Source: Roseburia inulinivorans DSM 16841 (lineage in GTDB: Bacteria > Bacillota > Clostridia > Lachnospirales > Lachnospiraceae). Taken from it: DNA of 64,000 nucleotides. Each line of letters begins with the position of its first letter. The first letter of the stretch is position 1. Shown piece after piece: positions 56,627 through 64,000 of the stretch. The stretch is from the NCBI RefSeq assembly GCF_000174195.1, contig NZ_ACFY01000084.1, positions 1-64,000 of the forward strand. The letters are read 5' to 3'. The notes beneath the pieces were generated by a model, which saw only the letters and a program-made list of their open reading frames with translations, was not told the DNA's origin and did no database searches. The position numbers were made by a program, and so were the translations under genes.

Positions 56627-58222
56627 ATGAGTTTACAAATTTTACTTGTAGATGACGAACCTGCCATCAAAATCGGTTTTCGTCAGTTAACGGACTGGTC
56701 CAAAACTCCTTATACTCTTTGTGGAACAGCCGGAAATGGAAAGGAAGCACTTGCCTATCTTGAAAAGAACCCGGTCGATATTATCATAACCGATTTAAAA
56801 ATGTCCGTAATGGACGGTATCGGTCTTATTCACGCCTTAAAGCAGAATAATTCGGAAATTCCTATCATTGTGCTCAGCAGCTATTCGGATTTTGAGCTTG
56901 TCCGGGAAGCACTGACTGCCGGGGCAGCCGATTACATATTAAAAGCCAACATTTCCGCTGACAGCCTGATAGCGCATCTCGATAAGGTGGCCGGAAATCT
57001 TTTAAACAGACAGAAAGACCGTGCGGCTGCCCTTTTGCAAAAGCAGCAGTTAGAGGAACAGAATACACAGATTTTAATGAATGATATTCGTAATTTCTTT
57101 TTAGATGAAACAATTACTACCGAAGAACTTTTAAAGGAAACATCCGACCTTGCGTTTTTTTCTGTTCCGTGTATCGTGCTCACATTATTTTTTCACGAAG
57201 ATATGAAACGGGAAAAATTAAAACGTGTTGCACCAAATATTCAGACCCTGCTGACAGAAACGCTCGCTTTGGCAGCTTCCCCTGTCAGCATTATGATGCA
57301 CCACAATGAGCTTGCATTTTTTCTCCCTTACAGCGACACCTTAAAATACAATATCTCATCAAAAACACAGGTTCTCAATCGGCAGATTGCCACCTATTTC
57401 GGTGTTCTCCCTATTTTGTGCTACTCTGCACCGGCTGCCGGTGCAGCCGAATGCCGGAATGCATATTTTTCCTGTATAAATGCAAGGAGAATTACTTTTT
57501 ATGAGAAGAACCGTTCCATTATTTTTACAAAGGATATTCGTTTTGTTTTTGAAATTTCCGCAGAAGAAATCCAGGAAACAATGAATTCCGTTTTAAACTT
57601 TGTGCAGACCGGAAGCCGTGAAAATCTGTTTGGATATGTCCGAAATCTCCTGGCAGAATGGTCTGCCCTTCCGCTGGAACCTTTTCATCTGTGCATGAAT
57701 TGCGTCCATATTTTTGAAGGTGTCGCATTGTCCGGCAAATCTGGAAAACTGCATGCACAAATTCATGATTACCAGAAGAAAATTTCGCAGTCCACAAGCT
57801 TGGCAGAATTAAAGGTTACACTTTGTGATGCGCTTTTACTTTTACTGGAAAGCAATGAAAATAATTATGAAAATTACAAAAAAGAAATTCAGGTTGTGAT
57901 GCGGTATGTGAACGTACACTACAAGGAACATATCACCCTCGACCAAATTGCTGAGGAGGCAAACCTGAACAAAAGCTATCTCTGCCGCCTTTTCAAAAAA
58001 GAATACGGTGACAGTGTCTTTAATTATCTGAATATGATACGGATGGAAAAAGCTGCCGAGCTTCTGCGGAGCAATCCCGGACTTTATGTGCAGGAGGCAG
58101 CCGCAGAGGTCGGAATTACAGAACCTTTTTACTTTACCAGGCGGTTCAAAGAATATTTTGGCATCTCGCCAAGGGAATATATCCTGCGGGTTTCAGACAA
58201 TGACCATTCCCCGGAGGCATAA
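56627..58222 (+). CDS. Response regulator with AraC DNA-binding domain, YesN type
   Basis: A 531-residue regulator: receiver domain at residues 1-120 (ILLVDDEPAIKIGFRQL, phospho-acceptor Asp in VDIIITDLKMSVMDGI, LSSYSDFELVREALTAGAAD), a middle domain of about 290 residues and a C-terminal AraC helix-turn-helix pair (HITLDQIAEEANLNKSYLCR, VQEAAAEVGITEPFYFTRRF, ending GISPREYI). Partner of the preceding kinase. It likely activates the divergent importer/hydrolase operon and the convergent GH136 genes through the shared 18-bp site. Confidence 0.95.
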   Translation: MSLQILLVDDEPAIKIGFRQLTDWSKTPYTLCGTAGNGKEALAYLEKNPVDIIITDLKMSVMDGIGLIHALKQNNSEIPIIVLSSYSDFELVREALTAGAADYILKANISADSLIAHLDKVAGNLLNRQKDRAAALLQKQQLEEQNTQILMNDIRNFFLDETITTEELLKETSDLAFFSVPCIVLTLFFHEDMKREKLKRVAPNIQTLLTETLALAASPVSIMMHHNELAFFLPYSDTLKYNISSKTQVLNRQIATYFGVLPILCYSAPAAGAAECRNAYFSCINARRITFYEKNRSIIFTKDIRFVFEISAEEIQETMNSVLNFVQTGSRENLFGYVRNLLAEWSALPLEPFHLCMNCVHIFEGVALSGKSGKLHAQIHDYQKKISQSTSLAELKVTLCDALLLLLESNENNYENYKKEIQVVMRYVNVHYKEHITLDQIAEEANLNKSYLCRLFKKEYGDSVFNYLNMIRMEKAAELLRSNPGLYVQEAAAEVGITEPFYFTRRFKEYFGISPREYILRVSDNDHSPEA

Positions 58223-58250
58223 CCTTTCTTCCTCTGTCCCTGCACGATTA

Positions 58251-58300
58251 AAAAACCAGCACACTGTGATTTAACTCATCTGTGTGCCGGTTTTCCTTTT
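58251..58300. terminator. Bidirectional terminator between regulator and GH136 gene
   Basis: CCAGCACAC and GTGTGCCGG pair around a 14-base loop, flanked by A6 on the left and T-rich sequence on the right, so it can stop both convergent genes. Confidence 0.82.
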
Positions 58301-58302
58301 CT

Positions 58303-60887
58303 TTATCTTCTGTAAAGCTCAAATTCTGCAATGCTCGGGTCTGTCTGTCCGGCACTGTTTGCCGAAGTATCCGCCCGCAACGCAGTAATTACCAGCCTTA
58401 TTTTCTGTGCTGTGGTATCCTCAAAAGCAAATTCCTTCCTTTCTCCGACTTCTCCTGTATTCTCAAATATTGTCTGATATGTGGTTCCATCCCACGCCTG
58501 AAGCTGGAAGCTTTCAATTCGCGGCGTTGCCCAGTTTGCAACAATATTTTCCGTCATTGCCATTGTGTTAAATGTCACATCACTGCCCAGGTTAAATTCT
58601 ATCTCAATCGGTAATTCTGAATTGGCAGATGCCCAGCGTGTATCCATTTTTCCGTCATTAAGCCATGATACATCAAAATCATTATGACAGTTATTGGTTA
58701 TAACTTCTTTGTTTAAAACCAGATTGACCTTTTTGGAAGCCTGTTTATTATAATAAAGCTCCAGTTCTTTCAGGCTCGGGTCTGTCTGTCCTTTTCCGTG
58801 CAATGTCGTATCTGCCTTAAGCCCTGTAATTACAAAACGCAGTTTTGTCGTTGTAACTTCTGGAAAAACAAACTCTGCAGACTCCCCAATTGTTTCACTG
58901 CTCTCATAAAACTTCTCAAACTCCGTTCCGTTCCATTTTTGCAGTTCAAACTTGGCAATTCGCGCAGATGCCCATCCGGAAACGATATTTTCTTTTGCTA
59001 TAAGCTCATTAAAGGTTGTCTCCTCCCCAAAATCAAGCTCCAGCCAAATCGGAAGGGTGGAGTCGGCAGATGCCCATCTTGTCGTATCATCTCCATCCAC
59101 TACATTACACGCATCAAACGATACATGGAAATTATTTGCACTCGCAGAAGCTTTGACCGCAAGATTAACCGGTGGTGCATTATATTCTCCTTCCGGTACT
59201 TCATATACACCAATATCCGGTGCATCCCCGTAATATAACTGATTTCCGAAAAAGTCCATCGTTCCCATCTGTGGTACATAAATCCCCGCATCAACTAACG
59301 GAGAGTCCTTCCCAATTTTATAACCGTCCCAAATGGTGGCACCGCTGAGAATTCCCTGTTCATTGCGCTCCGGTTTTTGTCCCGGATTTACCATTTTCGG
59401 GTTCTCGGTAACTTTATATGCATCTGCCGGTTCATATTTCGAATGTATTCCGCTCGCCTCATAAAAACAATTGTTACTGAATGTCACCGCTCCAAGATTT
59501 CCGAGATATCTGGCAGTATCATGCCACGTTGTCGTAGTTGTGGTGCTTTTATTATAGAATACATTATTGTAAAAGTATGTCTGTGATTTAAATGGGTCCC
59601 GATGCATAAACTTCGTTCTTTCCCCATCATATATAATAACATTATTTAAAAAATAGGTTGGTGTTTCACAGGCTGTCAGAAAATATTTAATGATGTAATC
59701 GCCGCCGTCATCACTGATATTATAACGGATAATATCATTATTATTTTTTCCCATATACAGCATCCAGCCACACGGATTGTTATGTGAATAATTAAACTGA
59801 TATACAACATCTTTCAGACCTGAGTCCATATCATAAGGGCTTCCATCTGCATTTGTTGACGGTCCGTTGTATACCTCATTAAACTGAAAAACTGCATTTT
59901 CACATTTCCATGGATAAAGTGCAACCGTCGGCCGGAAATTCGGATAACGTTTCAAAAATCCATCTACAACATTGTACTCCACAACTGCGTCCTTCGCATC
60001 ACACAAGTCAATTGCTCCCTGCGCAATGTCCTCAAAATAGTTGTGTCCGATATACACGTTCGTCATCCACATATTGTTGGCATCAATCCCATCCTGATAG
60101 TTTCCCTTAACGGTTGTAACATATCCGGTAACTCCCAGAAGGTCCACCTTACGGATTGTATTGTATGCAATACGGAGATCATTAAAGCTGCTGGAAGGTC
60201 TCAATGAGCTTCCAACCACGTTAAATATAATTCCACCAGTAAATGTATCATTCCAGTCATTTGGTCCGTCTACATCATGTACATAACAGTTCTCAATGTA
60301 AATATGGTCCATAATTCCGTCATCATCATCCTCTAACTGATCACAATCGACAATCAGAAGTATTCCGTTTCTTGTCATATTTTTACTCGACCAGCTATTG
60401 TCGCCCTTCGGTCTGGAAAGGTCAATATCCTCATCAAAGTCATCGTCATTTGTAATTTCCAGATTTCTGATTTCCCAGTACTCCTGATTTCTCAGATGGA
60501 CTGCTCCAGAATAGTTTAATCCACGGTCAATTCCCATACCGTTTATAATAGGTTTCTCCTCACCGCCGTACTTGTCAATAATAATCGGCGCTCCTTCCAC
60601 ACCGGAGCCTTTCGGCCATAACCATTCCCCATTCCACACACTGCCGGATTTTAACAGAATTTGGTCGCCCGGCAAAAATGTCGTATCAGTGACTTTATTC
60701 AGACTTTTCCATGGTGCATCTATGCTTGTGCCACTGTTAGAGTCATCTCCATTTTCTGCATCAACATAATAGGTTGTCCCTGCATTACCTGTCGTTTCCT
60801 GTGCATTTACACAAACAGGCATGCTTCCTGTCACCATACCTGCAACAATTACTGCCGCCAGCAATGAACTAATCTTTTTTTATACAT
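58303..60887 (-). pseudogene. GH136 lacto-N-biosidase catalytic subunit, frameshifted in the signal peptide
   Basis: The main frame from 60864 begins inside a signal peptide (AAVIVAGMVTGSMPVCVNAQ). Adding one A to the minus-strand A7 (T run 60875-60881) joins an ATG at 60887 (MYKKKISSLLAAVIVAG), with AGGAGA upstream, restoring an 861-residue secreted protein. Residues about 30-560 are a right-handed beta-helix (YYVDAENGDDSNSGTSIDAP start; GILLIVDCDQLEDDDDGIMD; GNYQDGIDANNMWMTN), as in LnbX-type GH136 enzymes. Two F5/8 type C/CBM32-like domains follow, each with a DDTTRWAS / KMDTRWAS motif. It would release lacto-N-biose from lacto-N-tetraose and mucin-type glycans. The upstream gene encodes its chaperone-like partner. 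Confidence 0.82.
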
Positions 60888-60897
60888 TCTTCTTCTC

Positions 60898-61920
60898 CTA
60901 ATTCCATTTAATCGTATCGTAAACTCTGTCTACGACTGTTACTGAAAGTTCTTCCTCTCTGTCTGTCAGATATCTCTGAAACTGCTCTGTCATAATCATA
61001 TCCTCCAGACGGTTTCTTACCTCATCATAAGAGAGTCCGCTGCCCTCCTTTCTGCCTAAATACCGGACTGCATAATAACCTATGGAGTCATCATAATAAA
61101 CATCTGATATCTCCCCGGCATTCAATCCATAGACTGCTTCCAAATAAATACTGTTGCTGCGCGAGTCCCCTTTATTTGACATCTCTCCTATCGCAAGCTC
61201 TGTTTCGTCATATTGCCCGATGCGTTCTTTTTCAGACTGTATTCTGCCGTTAACCTCAATTTCTTTTTTTATCTGTCTTAACGTGCTCTCCCCATTGCCG
61301 TCCGCTGCATCCGGCACTGAATAAACCAAAAGACTGATTTCATCTCCCTGCGAAAACAGTTCTTTGTGGCTTTCATAATACTGCCTTGTCTCACTCTCCT
61401 GTAATCTGTTATCCACTTTATATTGTTCAAACATTTCCAGTTTTATTTTACTAATATAGTAAGAATAATAATCTGAAAAACTCATCTCAACCGGTCCATA
61501 GACAATTTCGTTACTCTCAACTGCATTTTTTCTCGCAGCTACAAACTCTTTCCAGTCTTTTCGAATATCAGAGTAGGATACACTCTCTGCCATCCCGGCT
61601 TCCTTTGCCAGTAGCAGAATATTTTTTGTCTCCACAATATTTTTCAATGCACGTTCACGCGCATATTCCTCCGGCGTTATTCCATCAAACTGCGTATTCC
61701 GAAAAGAAGACACAGAGGTATCCGCATTGTATTTCCCCGCAAAATATGCATAAGATGCACTTTTTTCCTCCGATACAAAAAATTCTGCCTCCTCTTTGGA
61801 AATCTTAATATTTTCTACATAAAGTGCCGGAGAAGAAATAAGCAGACTTATTCCTGTAATGCTGAATGCTGCTAAAAGAACAATTCCTATAACAAAATAA
61901 AAATATCGTCTCTTTCCCAT
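60898..61920 (-). CDS. GH136 chaperone-like subunit (LnbY-like, parvulin/SurA-type)
   Basis: A 340-residue protein with an N-terminal membrane anchor (YFYFVIGIVLLAAFSITGIS) and a SurA-like extracytoplasmic region: EEYARERALKNIVETKNILL, a long helical segment, then a parvulin-like domain near 195-310 (SLLVYSVPDAADGNG, LNAGEISDVYYDDSIGYYAV). It lies 11 bases before the GH136 catalytic gene. In known two-gene GH136 systems the small partner is needed to fold the catalytic subunit outside the cell. Assignment is from that gene pairing and the fold-like features. Confidence 0.75.
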   Translation of the reverse strand: MGKRRYFYFVIGIVLLAAFSITGISLLISSPALYVENIKISKEEAEFFVSEEKSASYAYFAGKYNADTSVSSFRNTQFDGITPEEYARERALKNIVETKNILLLAKEAGMAESVSYSDIRKDWKEFVAARKNAVESNEIVYGPVEMSFSDYYSYYISKIKLEMFEQYKVDNRLQESETRQYYESHKELFSQGDEISLLVYSVPDAADGNGESTLRQIKKEIEVNGRIQSEKERIGQYDETELAIGEMSNKGDSRSNSIYLEAVYGLNAGEISDVYYDDSIGYYAVRYLGRKEGSGLSYDEVRNRLEDMIMTEQFQRYLTDREEELSVTVVDRVYDTIKWN

Positions 61921-62004
61921 TACGTTTTCTCCTATATTGGTAATTGATAAGTACTATTGTATGTATTATGACTGACTTTTTCCATGAAGAATATTTTGAT
62001 TAAC

Positions 62005-62022
62005 CTATACAATATTGACTTT
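62005..62022 (-). promoter_or_regulatory. Shared 18-bp operator candidate, copy 2
   Basis: Identical to 54755-54772 (CTATACAATATTGACTTT). It is 85 bases upstream of the GH136 small subunit, in the same orientation relative to the gene as copy 1; a related AAAGTCAGTCATAAT stretch follows on the minus strand nearer the gene. Confidence 0.6.
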
Positions 62023-62050
62023 CAGGATATGAAGAAGTGATTTTTCACAA

Positions 62051-62088
62051 AAAAACAGCGGTACCGCCAAATGCGATACCGCTGTTTT
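62051..62088 (-). terminator. Terminator after the Fur-like gene
   Basis: AAAACAGCGGTA and TACCGCTGTTTT form a perfect 12-bp stem with a 13-base loop. On the minus strand the stem is followed by further Ts (TTTTTTTGTG). Confidence 0.85.
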
Positions 62089-62129
62089 CTAATGATTTTT
62101 ATTTAATTATAAGGATTTTCTTTTTCATT

Positions 62130-62597
62130 TCAGCAGGCTGAAGGCTGCATATTAAGGCTTTTTACATGCTGGTCATTGATGTACCCACAGGCTTTTAACC
62201 CCGCCTGAAGAACAGAAATTAAGCTTGCACCTGACATCTGCTGTATGGTATGATCATCCAATTCGATCATGTACGTGCGTTCGCCGTTATCTTTCTCACA
62301 GTCTATCTTATACATATTTCTTCTGCTGATCGCACCGATCTCCTCTAAGGTATTGATCATACGATACACGGTGGCCGTTCCGATCTTAGGATCAATTCTG
62401 GATGCTTTATAATAGATTTCTTTACAGCTTGAACAATTCTCATTCAATATGATATCGAGTAACACCATTCTCTGCTTTGTAATCCTGCATCCCTGCTCTT
62501 TCAGCCGCTGAATCACAATTTCACGCTGCATCTGGGTTCTCTCATACTTCTGCTGGTTGTTCTCTTGTTTCTGCTGTACTGACGTATGCTGATTCAT
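62130..62597 (-). CDS. Divergent Fur family transcriptional regulator
   Basis: A 155-residue protein starting at ATG 62597 (MNQHTSVQQKQENNQQKYER); the open frame upstream overlaps the Cys-rich peptide gene and has no good start. After a Gln-rich leader comes a Fur winged helix: RLKEQGCRITKQRMVLLDII, then ENCSSCKEIYYKASRIDP and the recognition helix IGTATVYRMINTLEEIGAIS. The C-terminal half lacks the usual HxHHH metal site of Fur/Zur/PerR and has LDDHTIQQMSG instead, ending in QPSAC. Located after feoB, so an iron-transport role is likely, possibly with altered metal sensing. Confidence 0.85.
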   Translation of the reverse strand: MNQHTSVQQKQENNQQKYERTQMQREIVIQRLKEQGCRITKQRMVLLDIILNENCSSCKEIYYKASRIDPKIGTATVYRMINTLEEIGAISRRNMYKIDCEKDNGERTYMIELDDHTIQQMSGASLISVLQAGLKACGYINDQHVKSLNMQPSAC

Positions 62598-62677
62598 TTT
62601 AAACCATGCCCTTCTTATCACCTGAAATTTGTGGTTATCACTACAGGCAGCATGAAACACCGCCTTTGCTTTTTTAT

Positions 62678-62809
62678 CTAATGGCAGCCTCTGCAATGTG
62701 AACAGTCCCCACCGCAGGAAGATTTTCCACTCTTTTTGTCCCGGACAATGCCTCTGACGATCAGAGCAACTACGGATATCAAAACAACTAATACAACGAA
62801 TGTTCCCAT
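62678..62809 (-). CDS. FeoB-associated Cys-rich membrane protein
   Basis: A 43-residue peptide: one transmembrane helix (TFVVLVVLISVVALIVRGIV) and a C-terminal cysteine cluster SCGGDCSHCRGCH. This is the short FeoB-associated Cys-rich protein common in Clostridia, encoded directly after feoB. Its function is probably to assist ferrous iron uptake. ATG at 62809; stop TAG at 62678-62680 lies 81 bases before the Fur-like start. Confidence 0.88.
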   Translation of the reverse strand: MGTFVVLVVLISVVALIVRGIVRDKKSGKSSCGGDCSHCRGCH

Positions 62810-62839
62810 ATTATACTACCGCCTTTCTGTTTTTTAAGG

Positions 62840-62864
62840 AGAAGCCTCTATGTATGAGGCTTCT
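62840..62864 (-). other. Hairpin between feoB and the Cys-rich peptide gene
   Basis: AGAAGCCTC and GAGGCTTCT form a perfect 9-bp stem with a 7-base loop, without a T tract on the minus strand. It may be a processing or mRNA-stability element that sets the feoB to peptide ratio. Confidence 0.5.
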
Positions 62865-62878
62865 TCCTGAAATGACTA

Positions 62879-64000
62879 TTATTTTGCACTTACAACTTTC
62901 TTTGCGTCAACCTTCAAAGAGCTGCTCTCTTTGTATGGGCGGAACAGTAAGTACAGGAATCCGATCACAAGCAGGAATGCCACAACTGTTCCGATTCCGA
63001 ATGTTCCAGTTGTAATTAATGTACCGATCTGGTAGATGCAAAGTGATACCACATAAGCGAGTCCACACTGATATCCGATTGCGAACCAGAACCATTTTGC
63101 ATTGTTCATCTCACGTTTGATGGCTCCCATTGCTGCAAAGCATGGTGCACACAGTAAGTTGAACACTAAGAATCCATAAGCTGCGATTGGAGTCATGGCT
63201 GCTGCAAGGTTACCCCAGATCTCAGCACCATCTTCTGCTACTTCTCCGAATCCATATAACATACCGAAAGTTGCTACAACGTTTTCTTTTGCAATCAAAC
63301 CTGTGATTGCTGCAACTGCCATCTTCCAGCCTTCACCTGCATTGGTCCAGCCAAGTGGAGTGAAGATCCATGCAATCGCGCTTCCGATAGAAGCAAGGAT
63401 AGAGTTATTTAATTCCTCAACCATACCAAAGCTTCCGCTCTCCCATCCAAAGCTCATTAAGAACCATAATACGATGGTAGATAAAAGAATGATCGTACCT
63501 GCCTTTTTGATGAAGGACCAGCCTCTCTCCCACATGCTGCGAAGTACGTTGGAAACTGTTGGCCAGTGGTATGCCGGAAGCTCCATAACGAATGGTGCAG
63601 GATCACCGGCAAACATTTTTGTTTTCTTTAAGATGATACCGGAGCAGATGATCGCTGCGATACCAACGAAATAACAGCTTGTTGCAACCCATCCGGAGTT
63701 ATCGAAGAACGCGCCTGCGATCATGGCGATAATTGGAAGCTTTGCTCCACAAGGAACAAAGGTCGTTGTCATAATGGTCATTTTACGGTCACGGTCATTC
63801 TCAATCGTACGGGATGCCATAATACCAGGAACACCACATCCGCTGCCGATCAGCATTGGAATGAAGGATTTTCCGGAAAGACCAAATTTACGGAAAATAC
63901 GATCCATGATAAATGCGACACGCGCCATATATCCGCAGCTCTCTAAGAAAGCAAGGAAAATAAATAATACTAACATCTGTGGTACGAAACCAAGAACTGC
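62879..64000 (-). CDS. feoB: Ferrous iron transport protein FeoB, partial (C-terminal part)
   Basis: The last 373 residues are present; the frame is open through base 64000 (AVLGFVPQMLVLFIFLAFLE), so the N-terminal G domain lies outside the window. Visible are the gate/core motifs GSGCGVPGIMASRTIENDRD and TTTFVPCGAKLPIIAMIAGA, the FIKKAGTIILLSTIVLWFLM helix, GLIAKENVVATFGMLYGF, and the second core LLCAPCFAAMGAIKREMNN. It transports Fe2+ across the membrane. The downstream Cys-rich peptide and Fur-like gene support an iron operon. Confidence 0.96.
   Translation of the reverse strand, partial: AVLGFVPQMLVLFIFLAFLESCGYMARVAFIMDRIFRKFGLSGKSFIPMLIGSGCGVPGIMASRTIENDRDRKMTIMTTTFVPCGAKLPIIAMIAGAFFDNSGWVATSCYFVGIAAIICSGIILKKTKMFAGDPAPFVMELPAYHWPTVSNVLRSMWERGWSFIKKAGTIILLSTIVLWFLMSFGWESGSFGMVEELNNSILASIGSAIAWIFTPLGWTNAGEGWKMAVAAITGLIAKENVVATFGMLYGFGEVAEDGAEIWGNLAAAMTPIAAYGFLVFNLLCAPCFAAMGAIKREMNNAKWFWFAIGYQCGLAYVVSLCIYQIGTLITTGTFGIGTVVAFLLVIGFLYLLFRPYKESSSLKVDAKKVVSAK

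Noticed and set aside
1..64000. CRISPR arrays, tRNA or rRNA genes, complete insertion sequences
   Set aside because: No direct-repeat/spacer array, tRNA-like cloverleaf or transposase with terminal repeats was recognised; the Rpn-type gene is the only transposase-related gene.

Overview
The window comes from a low-to-mid GC Firmicute of the family Lachnospiraceae, most likely close to Roseburia. The support is a set of class-Clostridia gene families (DUF3793/flavodoxin/DUF2325, YolD plus Y-family polymerase, NiaR, an anaerobic cobalt-early B12 pathway) and a milk/mucin glycan locus (GH136 two-subunit lacto-N-biosidase, GH112, GH29, GH95) of the type reported in Roseburia and Eubacterium ramulus. 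The genus call is inference.

Layout. 1-5.2 kb: type I restriction-modification (hsdS partial, hsdM, hsdR), minus strand. 5.2-6.8 kb: three small genes including a DUF3990 protein, resembling a toxin-like accessory module. 7.0-8.9 kb: YolD-like protein and Y-family DNA polymerase. 9.0-9.2 kb: an unassigned structured element. 9.3-31.7 kb: a long minus-strand B12 region. It begins with a cobalamin riboswitch at 31.4-31.6 kb and runs NEAT-like surface protein, BtuF, BtuC, BtuD, CbiP, CobT, CobU, CobS, CobU-like, phosphatase, CbiB, CobD, CbiC, CbiD, CbiF, CbiG, CbiH, CbiJ-E-T fusion, CbiA. A second cobalamin riboswitch at 11.1-11.4 kb controls a secreted CbiK-type chelatase. Three copies of a 210-bp palindromic element lie between cob genes. 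31.7-39.2 kb: LysR regulator, ThrE-like exporter, an iron-type flavodoxin operon, MATE pump, Rpn-type nuclease. 39.6-43.4 kb: nadA, divergent nadBC and the repressor niaR with a clear control region. 43.4-61.9 kb: the milk/mucin glycan locus with ABC importer, GH29, GH95, GH112, a nucleotidyltransferase-kinase fusion, a two-component system and the GH136 pair. 62.1-64.0 kb: Fur-like regulator, FeoB-associated Cys-rich peptide, 3' part of feoB.

How the genes work together. The B12 region covers most steps from sirohydrochlorin to cobalamin plus corrinoid import; cbiL and the adenosyltransferase are not seen here. In the glycan locus GH136 should release lacto-N-biose outside the cell, the ABC system imports it, GH29/GH95 remove fucose, GH112 phosphorolyses the disaccharide, and the kinase/nucleotidyltransferase channels the hexosamine. 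An identical 18-bp sequence upstream of the solute-binding protein and of the GH136 pair suggests both are controlled by the YesMN-type two-component system encoded between them.

A dominating feature is 13 single-base frameshifts in 12 genes, each at or next to an A/T homopolymer and each restored to a family-like reading frame by one base. They fall in conserved metabolic genes as well as accessory ones, so sequencing or assembly error is the simplest explanation; the affected genes are listed as pseudogenes as read, with the restored product described.
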